Shown piece after piece: positions 1 through 63,697 of a stretch of 64,000 bases of DNA. The notes under the pieces are model-generated. The model worked only from the letters and a program-made list of their open reading frames with translations, searched no databases and was not told where the DNA came from. A program made the translations under genes and the position numbers. This DNA is from Plotosus lineatus. Lineage: Eukaryota; Chordata; Actinopteri; Siluriformes; Plotosidae. The DNA lies in NCBI GenBank assembly GCA_024760905.1, contig CM045732.1, forward strand, positions 59,510,996 to 59,574,995. The letters are read 5' to 3'. Position 1 is the first letter of the stretch; every line of letters begins with the position of its first letter.

Positions 1-121
1 ACACATTTTACTATTTAAACTGGATTGTTCAAATAATCAAACCATTTGTTGGATAATGTCCCGAGGCAGTAAATTAATGCAGAAATCAAACATGTCGTTT
101 AATCTTGAACATTTATTGCAG

Positions 122-10666
<10,545 letters not shown>

Positions 10667-10818
10667 GTTCTCCTGCATACATAGCAACACAACTGTAAAC
10701 TAGATTGAGATTACTGACAACAAAGCATGTAGAAGAGGAGTTCGATCAGATAAATCTGTGATGGTAATTTACATATTTTAAGAAATTTGACCGAGAGAAT
10801 TGGATTAGATATATTTAA
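10667..10818 (+). other. Presumptive start of flvcr2 3'UTR
   Basis: Follows the TAG stop at 10664-10666. No polyadenylation signal precedes the transposon at 10819. The next plausible plus-strand AATAAA is at 13338-13343, so the transcript may read through the element. Confidence 0.4.
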
Positions 10819-11000
10819 AGGGGAAATGAAGCACATCGCAATGTAACATTGTCTCGCTTCATTTGGTCCTCAATATCACGTTTTTGCAGCTGGTCAGTTG
10901 AAAATCGGCCCGATAATAATGTAAATCCAATTTGAAATTCGTGGTGTGAGACCATGTAAGCCGCCATTGGTCCCCGGCCGTTTCCTGTGACGTCACTGGG

Positions 11001-11273
11001 TTGGTGGTCGTGAACTTGTGTAAATATCACAATGGCTATAATAAAAAGCTCTTAAGTACAGGTCATTTGAAAGCCTGGCTCAGTGCATTGAACCGTGGCG
11101 ACCCACCAGTCAATGAAAGTGCACGCATTTGCAGTGCCCATTTCAGGACAGAAGATTATGTACACACATACAAATCCGACGAAACTGGTTCCATGGTGTG
11201 GTCCAAAACCGCATCGTTGAAACCAGGATCACTTCCGACCGTATTTGACTTTTCTGCATATTACAAGCACTGA
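11001..11273 (+). CDS. THAP zinc-finger-like fragment of a Kolobok-type transposon
   Basis: Ninety-residue frame. Seen: an early KYHNG, a central tryptophan (LKAWLSALN), the half-site ICSAHF matching the C-x2-H end of a THAP C2CH finger, and SLKPGSLPTVFDF matching the conserved C-terminal 'L-x-P-x-A-x-P-T-x-F' box of THAP domains. THAP domains bind DNA and are found in P-element, Kolobok and domesticated THAP proteins. The first zinc-binding cysteine pair is incomplete here, so the frame may lack part of an upstream exon. It lies wholly between the TTAA-flanked ends and is transposon-derived rather than a host gene. Whether it is expressed cannot be judged. Confidence 0.6.
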   Translation: MVVVNLCKYHNGYNKKLLSTGHLKAWLSALNRGDPPVNESARICSAHFRTEDYVHTYKSDETGSMVWSKTASLKPGSLPTVFDFSAYYKH

Positions 11274-11815
11274 CAGACCAAGCACACTACAAAGTAATAC
11301 AGTATTGGCACGTAAGCGGAGGGCGGAAAAATGAGCTCTCCAGGCTGAACACACAGAAGTATAGAATATTCAACAACCATAGATAATAACATGACAATTC
11401 TGACTTGATCTGTAAACCTACCGACTATTTATGGGGTTTCAACACGGACGTCTCTCATGGAGACCATGGGCACCTCTAAAATATCCCTTTCCCTACTGCA
11501 TAGGAAACAGTCTGTGGTTTGTTCTGCAGGTCAGCTCCCCCTCAGCTCGCAAGAGATGGTCAAGCGCAGCGTCCTGGCAGCAAGGCATTTGTAGTAACGG
11601 TGTACAATTGTCAGAAGTGCACATAAAATTGCCGATCTGGTCATGTTCACCGGCATGTCTATGATCACTGACGATATCATGATCACTGTCAATATTGTGA
11701 TCATTGTCAATATACCTATTATCGCTCTCGGCGTCAGATTCAGCCAGGGTTCTTGGACTAACGTTGATGATATTCCGTTGGATAGGCTCTAAACCATATG
11801 TGACACGCTCCACGG

Positions 11816-11958
11816 GAGCTTTAGAGACAAAACACGGCTTATCCAGACTTCTGATCTTTCAAGTAAGAAGGTGCATGTTGAGTACTAAACAAGTATTCAA
11901 AGTGCACTTACTTGAAAGATCGGAAGTCCGGATAAGCCACACTTTGTCTCAAAAGCTC
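11816..11958. repeat. Imperfect palindrome inside the Kolobok-like element (52-bp arms)
   Basis: Arms 11816-11867 and 11907-11958 are inverted copies differing at roughly six positions, around a 39-nt centre. The arm motif CTTGAAAGATCGGAAGTCCG recurs with changes at about 44876-44900 and a related GATCTTTCAA lies at about 63100. Confidence 0.8.
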
Positions 11959-12584
11959 CGGTGTGAGTTGGGACACTACATTCGGTGGAGCACGTCACAT
12001 ATGCCTGTGGATTAGCATGCATTTCCTCTACCCCCATATCGCCTTCATCTTCCAAAAAAATATCATCTGCTGAAAAACTTTGCGTTGTTGGCGTGAGATA
12101 CAGAAAGTATGGGTAACGTTCAGCTGCGTCATTCCTCCTAGCCAATGGGAGGCCAGCGGGGCGGGATGTTGGGAGACAGCCAATGAGAAAGCAACTCTCG
12201 CATCGTGTGAAATTTTGATTGGTGCGTTTGAATTTTGAATGACGCATTTGGCGTACCCAGGAGGTTTTGTAAGTAGGGGGCCGACTGTACTTTGTACCAA
12301 CCCAGTGATGGCATGGTAATTTTGTGTAGGCGGGCGGCTTTCGGTTTGATAAACTTATACGACAAGCACATAAAACAAAACCATCGTGTGTGCAATGGTT
12401 TATTTATGATATAAAATTTAAGCCACAATCGTTTCAATAAACTATACTTAAGCTACCGCCAACTTATTTAGTTGGCGTTTCATTTCCCCTTTAAACTGAA
12501 ACACACTTACCAGTGAAAAGTTATTTCTTTGCGACTGCCTGCACGGTTTTGACAGCCATCAACGCAACAAGAATCGGCGGGGAG

Positions 12585-12730
12585 GACGTCATTGGTGGGA
12601 ATGATGTCATCGGGCCCAAATGACGACATTGACTAAACTTACATCATCGGGCCTAATGACGTCATCGGGGCCCAAATGTCGTCATTTCCACAAATGATGT
12701 CATTTGGGTACAATTACATCATTTGGCCCT
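12585..12730. repeat. Cluster of ATGACGTCAT/CGGGCCC-type palindromes
   Basis: About 145 bp built from variants of a unit alternating a TGACGTCA-like half with a CGGGCCC or TTTGGG spacer: GACGTCATTGG, AATGATGTCATCGGGCCC, ATGACGACATTG, ACATCATCGGGCC, AATGACGTCATCGGGGCCC, ATGTCGTCATTTC, AATGATGTCATTTGGG, ACATCATTTGGCCC. TGACGTCA is the CREB/ATF core. Lies just outside the Kolobok-like element, within the presumptive flvcr2 3' region. Confidence 0.75.
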
Positions 12731-13337
12731 GATAGTGGTATATAAAAATGATTTCAGATGTATAGTGTTCTTTCATGTTAAATCAGAAATTGATTCCAGT
12801 TGTGAAATGAAAACTTGCTTGTTGGCTAGGCAACAGAGTATGTTCTTTAAAACTAGAAACCATTTAACTTTTAAAAATAGTTTTCTAGTCTTGATGTTTT
12901 GTACATTTGTAAAATCCGATTTGATCGGAATGTTACTTGATGAAATACTGAAGTGCTTTAATGACTGAAGGGTGATGTCAGACTTCAAGAAAACATTTAG
13001 CTCGCTTTAGTATCTAACACTAATAGGAGATTGCTTTTACAACATGGATTACACAGTACTGTACCATGATCTTAACTGCATGCCATTGTTAATCACTGTA
13101 TGGTGTAACTATCAGCTGCTTTTTGAAATACAGAGACCTTTGTGTTTAAACAAGTCATTGTACTCCATTTTGTTCAGGTGGAGAGAATTTGCTTCCTGAT
13201 AGCTGTATAATTTTTGAGTGGATACGTAAAAAAAATTTTTCTTGCAACAATACAAGTGTTTAAAATATTTATAAAACTGTTATTAAGCCAGTGAAAAGGT
13301 TAAAGTTCATGAAACAGTTTATTAAACTTAAGATTCC

Positions 13338-13343
13338 AATAAA
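13338..13343 (+). promoter_or_regulatory. flvcr2: Candidate polyadenylation signal for flvcr2
   Basis: AATAAA on the plus strand, about 590 bp before the opposing erg28 stop codon. It would imply a 2.7-kb 3'UTR containing the Kolobok-like element. Position inferred only from the hexamer. Confidence 0.35.
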
Positions 13344-13409
13344 TTAAAAAAAGGGGAGTATTTTGCTGGCTCATCGTCTTAACCATTGAAGCAAGACCAT
13401 ATGCAAAGT

Positions 13410-13427
13410 TTTATTTCAAACTTTATT
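13410..13427 (-). promoter_or_regulatory. erg28: Candidate polyadenylation signals for erg28
   Basis: Two TTTATT hexamers (AATAAA on the minus strand) at 13410-13415 and 13422-13427, about 510 bp downstream of the erg28 stop. They place the erg28 3' end tail to tail with flvcr2. Confidence 0.5.
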
Positions 13428-13931
13428 TCACTGTTACACACAACATTTCACCCCCACCCCATGTGCAAGATTGAGGGAGACATGTACATACATATAAAAA
13501 CATTTTGTAATAGCCCCAGGAAAAACAGTCTTGTTACTAATTAATTCAAATATGGGCATTACATACATTTAAATGCTTAGGAATGGAGGCAAGAATATAT
13601 ACTGGAAATGTCTTCCTGAGTAATATGGAATTATTGTACATTATTTAGTATTTATAGTTAAAAGGCCACATGTGGGAGTCTGCATCCATCCAAGTCACAA
13701 GTAAAATTTAAACACTGCTTATTTGTCTTGGGATTAATGCAGAGAGAATATTTACCACCGAGATAGGTTTGGTCGGCAGTATTAGAAAACAAGCCCGTCT
13801 AGTCCACCACACTGACAATTGAAAATGTGAATAGATGTGGTTCTGTTCAATCATGCCATCTTTGCACTTAATCAGCAGTGATGATCTCATACAGTCTTCT
13901 CCCGAGTCCGGGTGACACAGAAATATAACAA

Positions 13932-14728
13932 TCACTGGTTCCTTTTCTGCCTCGCTCCAGTCGCTTTCTCAGGCTTCCTCATACACCACAATCCAATTAA
14001 CATTCCCATAATAGAACAACCTGGAAATATTAAAAAAAAAAAGCTATAGTCTTTCATAACATCAAAATGAAGACTTAAGATGACACAGATTTTCTGTAAC
14101 AATCATGAATGGCAAGGAACGGACATTAAAACTTTACCAATGCTCATATTTCATAAATCAGCTGCATGTCATTCAGTTTCTCTTTTGATATACATCTCAT
14201 ACTACTGTACTCACCTGCTACAAGAAGAGGAGCTACAACTCCAACGGATAGCTGAGCTGTTCTGTATAAATAGGTTTCGGAAAGGAAGTGACCAAGAGCC
14301 AGAACAAATGACCCCAGAGTGACATGATAAAGCCTAAAATATGGATGGAAAGACAAGACGTGTACAAAGACCAGGTAGTTAGCATGTTGCGTTTAATTTA
14401 AAACTTAGAAGATTAAGAGCAGCCCTACGGTCTGTTGTGAATGTCCAAGGCACAGGCACAGCGAACACCACAGGCCAGTAAAGTCCATACTCCAAAGGTC
14501 CTTGCCTGAAGGCCATTTACTGGAGGAAAAAAAGAAAGGCACTGGTCAGTGTTTAAATAAATTGTTTTTGTAGCCTACATATGAATAGCTCTTACCAAAA
14601 TCTGGTGTGCGCGTGTAAAGTTTCTCAGAGAGAAAGCGGTGGTCATGGAAGCTCTGAATGGTGTTTCCCAAGGCGACCACGGACACCATGACAAGCCAAC
14701 TTCTTAACAAATTCAAAAAGTGACTCAT
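13932..14728 (-). CDS. erg28: Ergosterol biosynthetic protein 28 homologue (ERG28), complete
   Basis: Four coding exons on the minus strand: 14728-14596, 14519-14429, 14333-14215 and 14020-13932 (TGA at 13934-13932). All have AG/GT junctions, and 432 nt give 143 residues, close to the 140 of human ERG28. The start [16 protein letters not shown] matches the human N-terminus; an upstream ATG at 14776 lies before the conserved start and probably in the intron. Other motifs are [39 protein letters not shown] and a lysine/arginine-rich C-terminus suited to ER retention. ERG28 is a small multi-pass ER membrane scaffold that holds the sterol C-4 demethylation enzymes together. A splice acceptor at 14766-14765 joins a 5'UTR exon near 15.85 kb. 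Neighbours match human synteny. Confidence 0.96.
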
Positions 14729-14814
14729 GGTTTTAATGGCCACCACAGACACGAATGCATACACCTGTAGAAGCACAGCGGAACACGTGGGTATGGAGCA
14801 AGCATCAGGATGTG

Positions 14815-15045
14815 CAGCTATATTTAAAAAAAAAAAAAAAAGGTCAGGAAACGAAAAATTCCTGCAAAGTTAAATAAAACCACACAAAAAAAGAGGGCTT
14901 GTGATTTTATTAGCCCTAAAAGATAGACATCTTTAAGACAGTACTTAAATATTAAAATTAGTTATTTTATAATAACTATAAGTTGTCTATATTTAAAGAT
15001 AAGACACTGCTCAAGGGGAAAAAAAAAAAAAAAAAAAAAAAAAAA
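14815..15045. repeat. A-rich stretches and homopolymers in the first erg28 intron
   Basis: A runs at about 14823-14840 and 15019-15045. The second immediately precedes a SINE-like sequence at 15046. Confidence 0.7.
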
Positions 15046-15260
15046 GGTTGGACTGGGGTGGCAGAGTGCTGTAGTGGTTTGCATTTCCTTTGCATGGGTT
15101 CCTTTGTGAAGTTTGCCAGTTGTCCCTGTGCTTGCATGGGTGTCCTCCCACAGTGGGCCAGTTGGCTGGTCTAGACTGTCGAGCCTTTTAAGGCATTTCC
15201 TGCTTTATCGCAGAGATGTGCTCCAGCCTCACATAGAATGAAGTGGTTTGGCAAACGAAT
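15046..15260 (+). repeat. SINE-like repeat relic
   Basis: Reads GGTTGGACTGGGGTGGCAGA, GTGGTTTGCATTTCCTTTGC, CCCTGTGCTTGCATGGGTGT and CCTCCCACAGTGGGCCAG, a phrase series common to a fish SINE/LINE-tail family. Family name not assigned. A further A run lies at 15341-15365. Confidence 0.5.
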
Positions 15261-15850
15261 TAATTTCATGGGAATAAATTCAGCCTTGATTATAGACATT
15301 CTTTTAACAAACTTAACCTGGCAAACTTGGAATCGATGACAAAAAAAAAAAAAAAAAAAAAAAAACACACCTAAGCACACCATAAAGTCTCCTCCAGCAC
15401 ATCCCAAAGAATTTCAGAGGAGTAAAGAGCAGGACTTTTATTATTTAATTGGTGAAAATCTTTCCTCATCTTCCCTGAACCACTCTTTCAATATTTGAGC
15501 CCTAATATTACATCGGTGCCATCAGGACAGAAAAAAAGTGAATTACAATTGGATGGCCTGATCATTCAGTACAGTCAGGCTGTGAACAGACTTAATTTTA
15601 TTAGCCACATAGTGTTGCTGAGCCTCGACCTGACGAAGCAACAATTTTTTGGAGGGCCAGGCAGTACATTTTATAATTCAACTTGCATGTGAAATTGATG
15701 TGAGAGGAAAAAAGGTAACTTGGGTACTACTATGTAGTTGATAAATTAACATTGAAATAGAAAATAAAATGATCACGTTCTGTTCTATCTGTTGACTTAC
15801 TGTTTCTCAATAATCTAGTGACCCACAAGAGGATTAAAAAGTATTCTCAC

Positions 15851-15905
15851 CTTGCTTGAGTCGTTTCAGTATCAGCGCGACTGCACTTGCTTTTTATAAA
15901 GTGTC
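15851..15905 (-). promoter_or_regulatory. erg28: Probable erg28 5'UTR exon (donor at 15850-15849)
   Basis: On the minus strand the sequence CTCAAGCAAG is followed by GTGAGAATAC, a strong donor, upstream of the acceptor before the coding start. The transcription start is not determined; a TATAAA-like stretch (TTTATAAAG on both strands) sits at about 15892-15900. Confidence 0.5.
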
Positions 15906-16764
15906 TATTGGCGCCGCAGGCAAAGGCTGGGTTCCAAATACATTCTTATTTCTTGTATAAAGTGCACTAGATGACAAAGTAAGTGTTGTATACTCATAGA
16001 AACAGCACTATATGCACAATGGAGACACTTCCATCCATAATAATTAGTGGAGTGAGGTAAGGTGAAACCAATTATAATTTCAGGACGATGATCGGATCAA
16101 CACCGGAGTGGACTGTTGAAAAACATGTGGTTTAAGGCCCGCCTAAATTAAACTTTATTTAACCAATCGCTAAGGGGCTCCTCGATCACCTGACAGTTGA
16201 GTTTCCCGCCCCCTTCGTCCCTGTCAAGTCGACATACCAACGCAGACACACATAGAGCAGCAGTATAAATGAAAAAAAAAATGAATGTTGAGGAATTTGG
16301 AAATAATTTCCAAAATTATTAATCAGGAAATTACTTGCCCAACAACAATAAACTAAAAAAACATAAATTTGAAATATGATGAAATTTTTTAGATTGTTTC
16401 TAAATAATACACAACTAGATTATGTTTATCAGATACTGCGAAATATAACCACACACTTGCTGGTTATTTTAGCTTTTCTTTGTGTGTTGGTTTAAAGTAC
16501 AGTAATAAGACCAAATCTTTGCTTCTCTTTCTGCTTCAACGTCACTCCTGTAGGTCCTACCTGTGTTCGCGCATGCGCTTTGGCTACTCGTCGGTTGCTG
16601 TAGTTACAGCTTAGCTACCTACTCCTGTACGCCTCCTGAGAACTTTCGCTCCGTTTATTTTTTATTTTTCTCAACTGCATATGTTTGGAATTATGATATA
16701 TACGACCAAAGCATGATTATAAGTATGATATATACGACCAAAGTGGAAGTTGGTTCGTGACTAG
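15900..16764. promoter_or_regulatory. Shared erg28/ttll5 bidirectional promoter region and ttll5 first non-coding exon
   Basis: The two genes start head to head about 0.7-0.9 kb apart. Visible motifs are CCAAT at 16163-16167, TTTCCCGCC overlapping a GC box at about 16202-16213, an E-box CACCTG at 16187-16192, and the palindrome GCGCATGCGC at 16569-16578, a consensus NRF1 site. A donor (CTAG then GTAAGT, GT at 16765-16766) suggests a ttll5 non-coding exon ending at 16764. Roles are inferred from motifs only. Confidence 0.55.
16569..16578. promoter_or_regulatory. NRF1-type palindrome
   Basis: GCGCATGCGC, the core of the NRF1 consensus, upstream of the putative first ttll5 donor and in the only strongly CpG-bearing segment of the intergenic space. 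Confidence 0.6.
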
Positions 16765-17369
16765 GTAAGTTGCTGAGGTAAACGGTTTCTATGTTGTTAG
16801 CAAGCTTGCTAACCAGAATAGCACGAGAGCTAAATACAGTACAGCTTTAAGCAGCCGACATTTGCTAAGCGAACTATCATTATTAAAAATAACTAGCATT
16901 ATTAAAAATAACTAGCATTCGGTAAAACAATTTGCTAAACCATTGGAAACACAGGCTAATGCTAATGTATCTGTAATTCAGTTAGCTGGCTGGTTACATT
17001 CTTGTTCTGAAAACCGTTAGCTTGGTTTTATTTGACTTATGAGATGAAGCAACAATTGTTGAAGACAACTGGTCATTTTTTTTTTACTTAATTCGAGTAC
17101 CATTAGCTGAGATATTACTATCTCAGAATGATTTGATACTGCTCTCAATGCTTCACTTGTATGCACGCTTTGTGAGTTATCGATAGGAATCTCGTTGTTG
17201 GATATTCTAGATGACAGAAAGATATCAGTGATTGCAACCATATCTTGTCCTGAAAAGAGTTTAAGAATACTGCATACACACCAACACACGAGAGTCGGTC
17301 TGTACAGAATTAAAAGAATAACTTGTCCATGATTCTAGTTTGTTGAATAAGTTGCATTTGTTTTTGTAG
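16765..17369. other. ttll5 5'UTR intron, no other feature recognised
   Basis: Between the putative non-coding exon donor (16765) and the acceptor TTTTTGTAG at 17361-17369. Contains a short direct duplication (TTATTAAAAATAACTAGCAT twice at about 16879-16917). Nothing else recognised. Confidence 0.5.
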
Positions 17370-17444
17370 GTGTCTGCAGGCTGGAGATGTCTGCTGGGAT
17401 AATCGTATTTAGCTGACACACTGCAGATCCTCTCCATCTCTGTG

Positions 17445-60138
<42,694 letters not shown>

Positions 60139-61931
60139 GTAAGTTTAATTTTTTTTTTTTTTTTGGTCACCTCACACTCCCCTCTTTATATCACTTTACT
60201 GTCCATTCATATTTATGCGTCATGGTGGTTAAAGGTTGAAAAGAATACAAACTTATGACTGCCATTGATGACATAACCCAGTTTCCGCCAATTTATTTCT
60301 TGTTTCTGTGTAAAACATTCTTATTAACCAAACAAGTAGAACGAATTTAGCTGCAGTTGGCTAAGGTCAGAGAAAACTAAATTGGGGGAAAAATAAAAAT
60401 CCGTATCATTGAGTTGGTGGTGCTCATGTTAAATGAAAGAGTTCTTTTTGCTCCTCCAAAATGGGGTAAAGGTTATTCACAAAATGAACATTTGAAATTC
60501 TAACAGCTGAATTGGTATTTTTTGAATTGGTATTTTTTTACCCTCTATGATGTTCTTCACTCCATATGGGGCTTATGTAATCTTAGGTTTGTATGTGTAT
60601 GGGTTGTTATTTAGTTTGTTTTATTTTTATTATATTTATTTATTTTATTCTTTGGCATTAGCGTGCCCATGCTTTGAAAGTAGTGTAAAAGTATCATTAA
60701 ATTCTTGTAGACTGTCTACAAATAAACTGTCTTTTCATGACATACCATTTATTTATATTTAGTAATTCAGAGTGTTTCAGACATGTGATACATAGTAGTA
60801 TGTATAATACTATCTAATGCTTACAGTACTTACAGTGCTATACAGTATATCTAATGCTTAACCTGTATTTCCAAAACTAACTTTCACCAGTTTTTAAATA
60901 GGATATTTTCTCAGAAAGCAATGAACAGTACTTTACATTTCTTGGCTTGTAGTTTTGCCCCAAGACTAAAAACGTTTTATAAAATTGTCTTATTTTCATA
61001 TTCAGGTTATTTTAGTTTGCCTCTGTGGTAAATACAATGGATTCATTTTTAACTCCTAATATGTTTTGGTGATGTAATATAATAAAAGGTCTAGACTTTT
61101 CTTTGTGGCTAGGCGCCTTGATGCCATAGAAGTGATGCATAATAATGGATGATTCATTTTATTGCCCCCAGGGACACATTAGAGGAGATGGGATGCTTAT
61201 TTTTTTTTTTTTGTCTTTCTTGGACAGAGACATTAGCTTTTGATAATCTGATAAGCTTTTGTGGGTGGATATATCCTATGCTTTTTGTTAGCAGTTGAGT
61301 TCCAGGAGAGATGATTAGGTCTCCTTTATCAAATAAAATTCATCAGGAGATTGAAGACTATCCCATGTTTCCTCGGACACTGAAAGCTACATTAAGACAT
61401 CTTTTTCAACTGTTGCGCATGTTGTGTCATGAGGCAGCTTGACACAATCATCTGACACTGTTCTCCATAACTGAGCTTAGAGACACAACGATTGGCCAGT
61501 CTTCCTGTAACAATAAGAGATGAGATCGCACAGGGAAGCCCAGCTTCCACAAGCAAGAAAAAATCTAAATATTATGTAAGCTATTTATACAGCAATATTA
61601 TAGAAATGCATATTTATACTTAATTTTCTGAAAGCACGGACAATTTTGCTTTCCTGGCTATTTTTGGCTGTTGGTTTGTCCATCTGGTGTCCGCATGTGC
61701 ACAACTCAAGAAACCCAGTAAGGCTGTCATATCACTGAGTTAATGCTGATTGGCTGTTATGCATCACTGACTTACATGATGAGGGATTTTACTCAGGTAG
61801 GCAGACAGACTTATGTAGGTAAATAAATGTTCATGAATTAAAATGCTGAAATCAGAAGCTTGACAAGAAATCAAATTTTTCACCAAGCAATACAGACATT
61901 TTTGTAGCTCCAATTTTAGGCACTATCTAAA
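60139..61931. other. ttll5 intron sequence, nothing recognised
   Basis: A/T-rich, with no identified exon: the family's next conserved block after DLFSLVG was not found. No repeat boundary seen. Confidence 0.5.
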
Positions 61932-62582
61932 TACCGTATTTGACGTAATAAGCACCCTGCTCCAATAACCCCCCCCCAATGTTTTTGATCTGACGTCTAA
62001 TAACCGCCCATGTGTTCTGGGAGCAAAATCGGAGATTAAATTTATCAATTTTATTCTATCAGTCTCTGTAATGGTAAAATGAGGCGTTTACTGCCTGTAA
62101 AAGTGAATTTACACAGTATTTCAAGACCCCCTGCCACTGGGGAATGTCTATAATGTTCATCAGTAACAACACATCTGATTGTTCTGCTGTGCTTTAAAAA
62201 ACAGGAAAATATTTTGCTGTGTTCTCTTGGTAAATGTCCACAACCAATAAACAGTCAGAAACTGCTACAGCAAAACTATGCGATGCTCTGAATGAATGGA
62301 GCCATGAGCCAAATATGGACCTATCAAAGTGATGACAAGTATTTTTCACCCGATTCTCCTGCTCACTAACTTACTACATTTAAAGACATTTCTGGCCATG
62401 TGCTAAAGTTGACATTCATGTTGATTGGCTTGATTTTACTTCTGGGAAAATGTTTAAAGTAACAGCACCGGGAGGGAAAAGTAAGGGGTCTTTTTTTTTT
62501 TTTAAATTTATGCTGTTTTCTGTTTATTTTCAGCTTTCATGTAAGTAGTTTGGTTGATACCACAAAATGAATAACTCAAATA
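61932..62582 (+). mobile_element. Tigger/pogo-like element, copy 3 of 3, interrupted
   Basis: ACCGTATTTGACGTAATAAG at the start, same internal order as copy 1 (CTAATAACCGCCCATG, CAAGACCCCCTGCCACTGGG, ATATGGACCTATCA). Similarity to copy 1 stops at a TA (62581-62582) where another element begins. Confidence 0.65.
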
Positions 62583-63191
62583 CAGTTGGCCCCCTACTTA
62601 TGAAACCCCCTGGGTACGAAAATTCCGGGTTACGAAAAACATTTTCCTAAGTTTTCGTCCCCGGGATACGAAAACAACCTCCTCTTACGAAAAGCGCCAA
62701 ATGCGCCATTCAAAATTCAATCACACCAATCAAAATTTCACACGATGCGCGAGTTGCTCTCTTATTGGCTGTCTCCCAACATCCTGCCCCGCTGGACTCC
62801 CATTGGCTAGGAGGGATGGCACAGCTGAACTTTACCATACTTCCTGTACCCATACTTCCTGTTTGTCACACGCGTGAAGGAGAGTTGACTGTTGGCTTGT
62901 TTTGAGATTGATCATGCAGTGTTATATTTCGTTATCACCGAAACCCCTCTACAACCGGGACGATATTGAACCAGAAGGAGACCTTAAAGCGGAAATACAG
63001 TGATGGAGGCGATTATTTCAGCACGATATTAACAGAGTGCTCCGTGGGAGAAGACCTCTGATCTCACAAGGAAGCAAGTTGATATCGAATGAGGACCTCT
63101 GATCTTTCAAACGTGTAGTGTAATTCCGCTTTAAAGAACACATCCTGTCCATTTAAACATTTAAATAGAATTGTTCCGTCAGCTGCCCGAG

Positions 63192-63282
<91 letters not shown>

Positions 63283-63284
63283 AG

Positions 63285-63336
<52 letters not shown>

Positions 63337-63654
63337 TGAGAGAGAGAGAGAGAGAGAGATGGAGACAGAAGGAGGCTTAACTCTTTAGTTTTTAGTTTAG
63401 TTTTTTTAAGTTGTTTAATTCAGTAAATGTTTAATAAATGTGGTGCATGTGAGCAAAACACAGCTCATCTGGACCTCCGATCCCTCAAGGAATCAAGTTA
63501 AAGTTGAATTTGGACCTCCGATCTGTCAAGCAGGGAATGCGCTTTGAATTCCCCGTCTTAAAATGCTCTGGCATCCTGCTTGTGGGCGTGGCCCGCAGTG
63601 CCACAATAAACATTTAATGTGTCTACAATATACATTTAATGCGTACTGTATTGT

Positions 63655-63697
<43 letters not shown>

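Larger units (their letters stand above)
10819..12490 (+). mobile_element. Kolobok-like DNA transposon with TTAA target duplication and a THAP-type domain
   Basis: Left end AGGGGAAATGAA (10819) and right end TTCATTTCCCCT (to 12490) are perfect 12-bp inverted repeats flanked by TTAA on both sides (10815-10818 and 12491-12494). Length 1672 bp. Near the left end a 90-codon frame (11001-11273) carries THAP-like features. TTAA duplication plus a THAP domain is the signature of the Kolobok superfamily. The catalytic part of a transposase was not recognised, so the copy looks internally deleted or invaded: 11816-11958 is an imperfect palindrome, and about 12070-12287 matches the Tigger-like element at 62583 in inverse orientation. 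Confidence 0.75.

Noticed and set aside
14729..14776. Upstream ATG giving erg28 a 16-residue N-terminal extension
   Set aside because: A splice acceptor at 14766-14765 lies between it and the conserved start, and the family's N-terminus aligns to the ATG at 14728.
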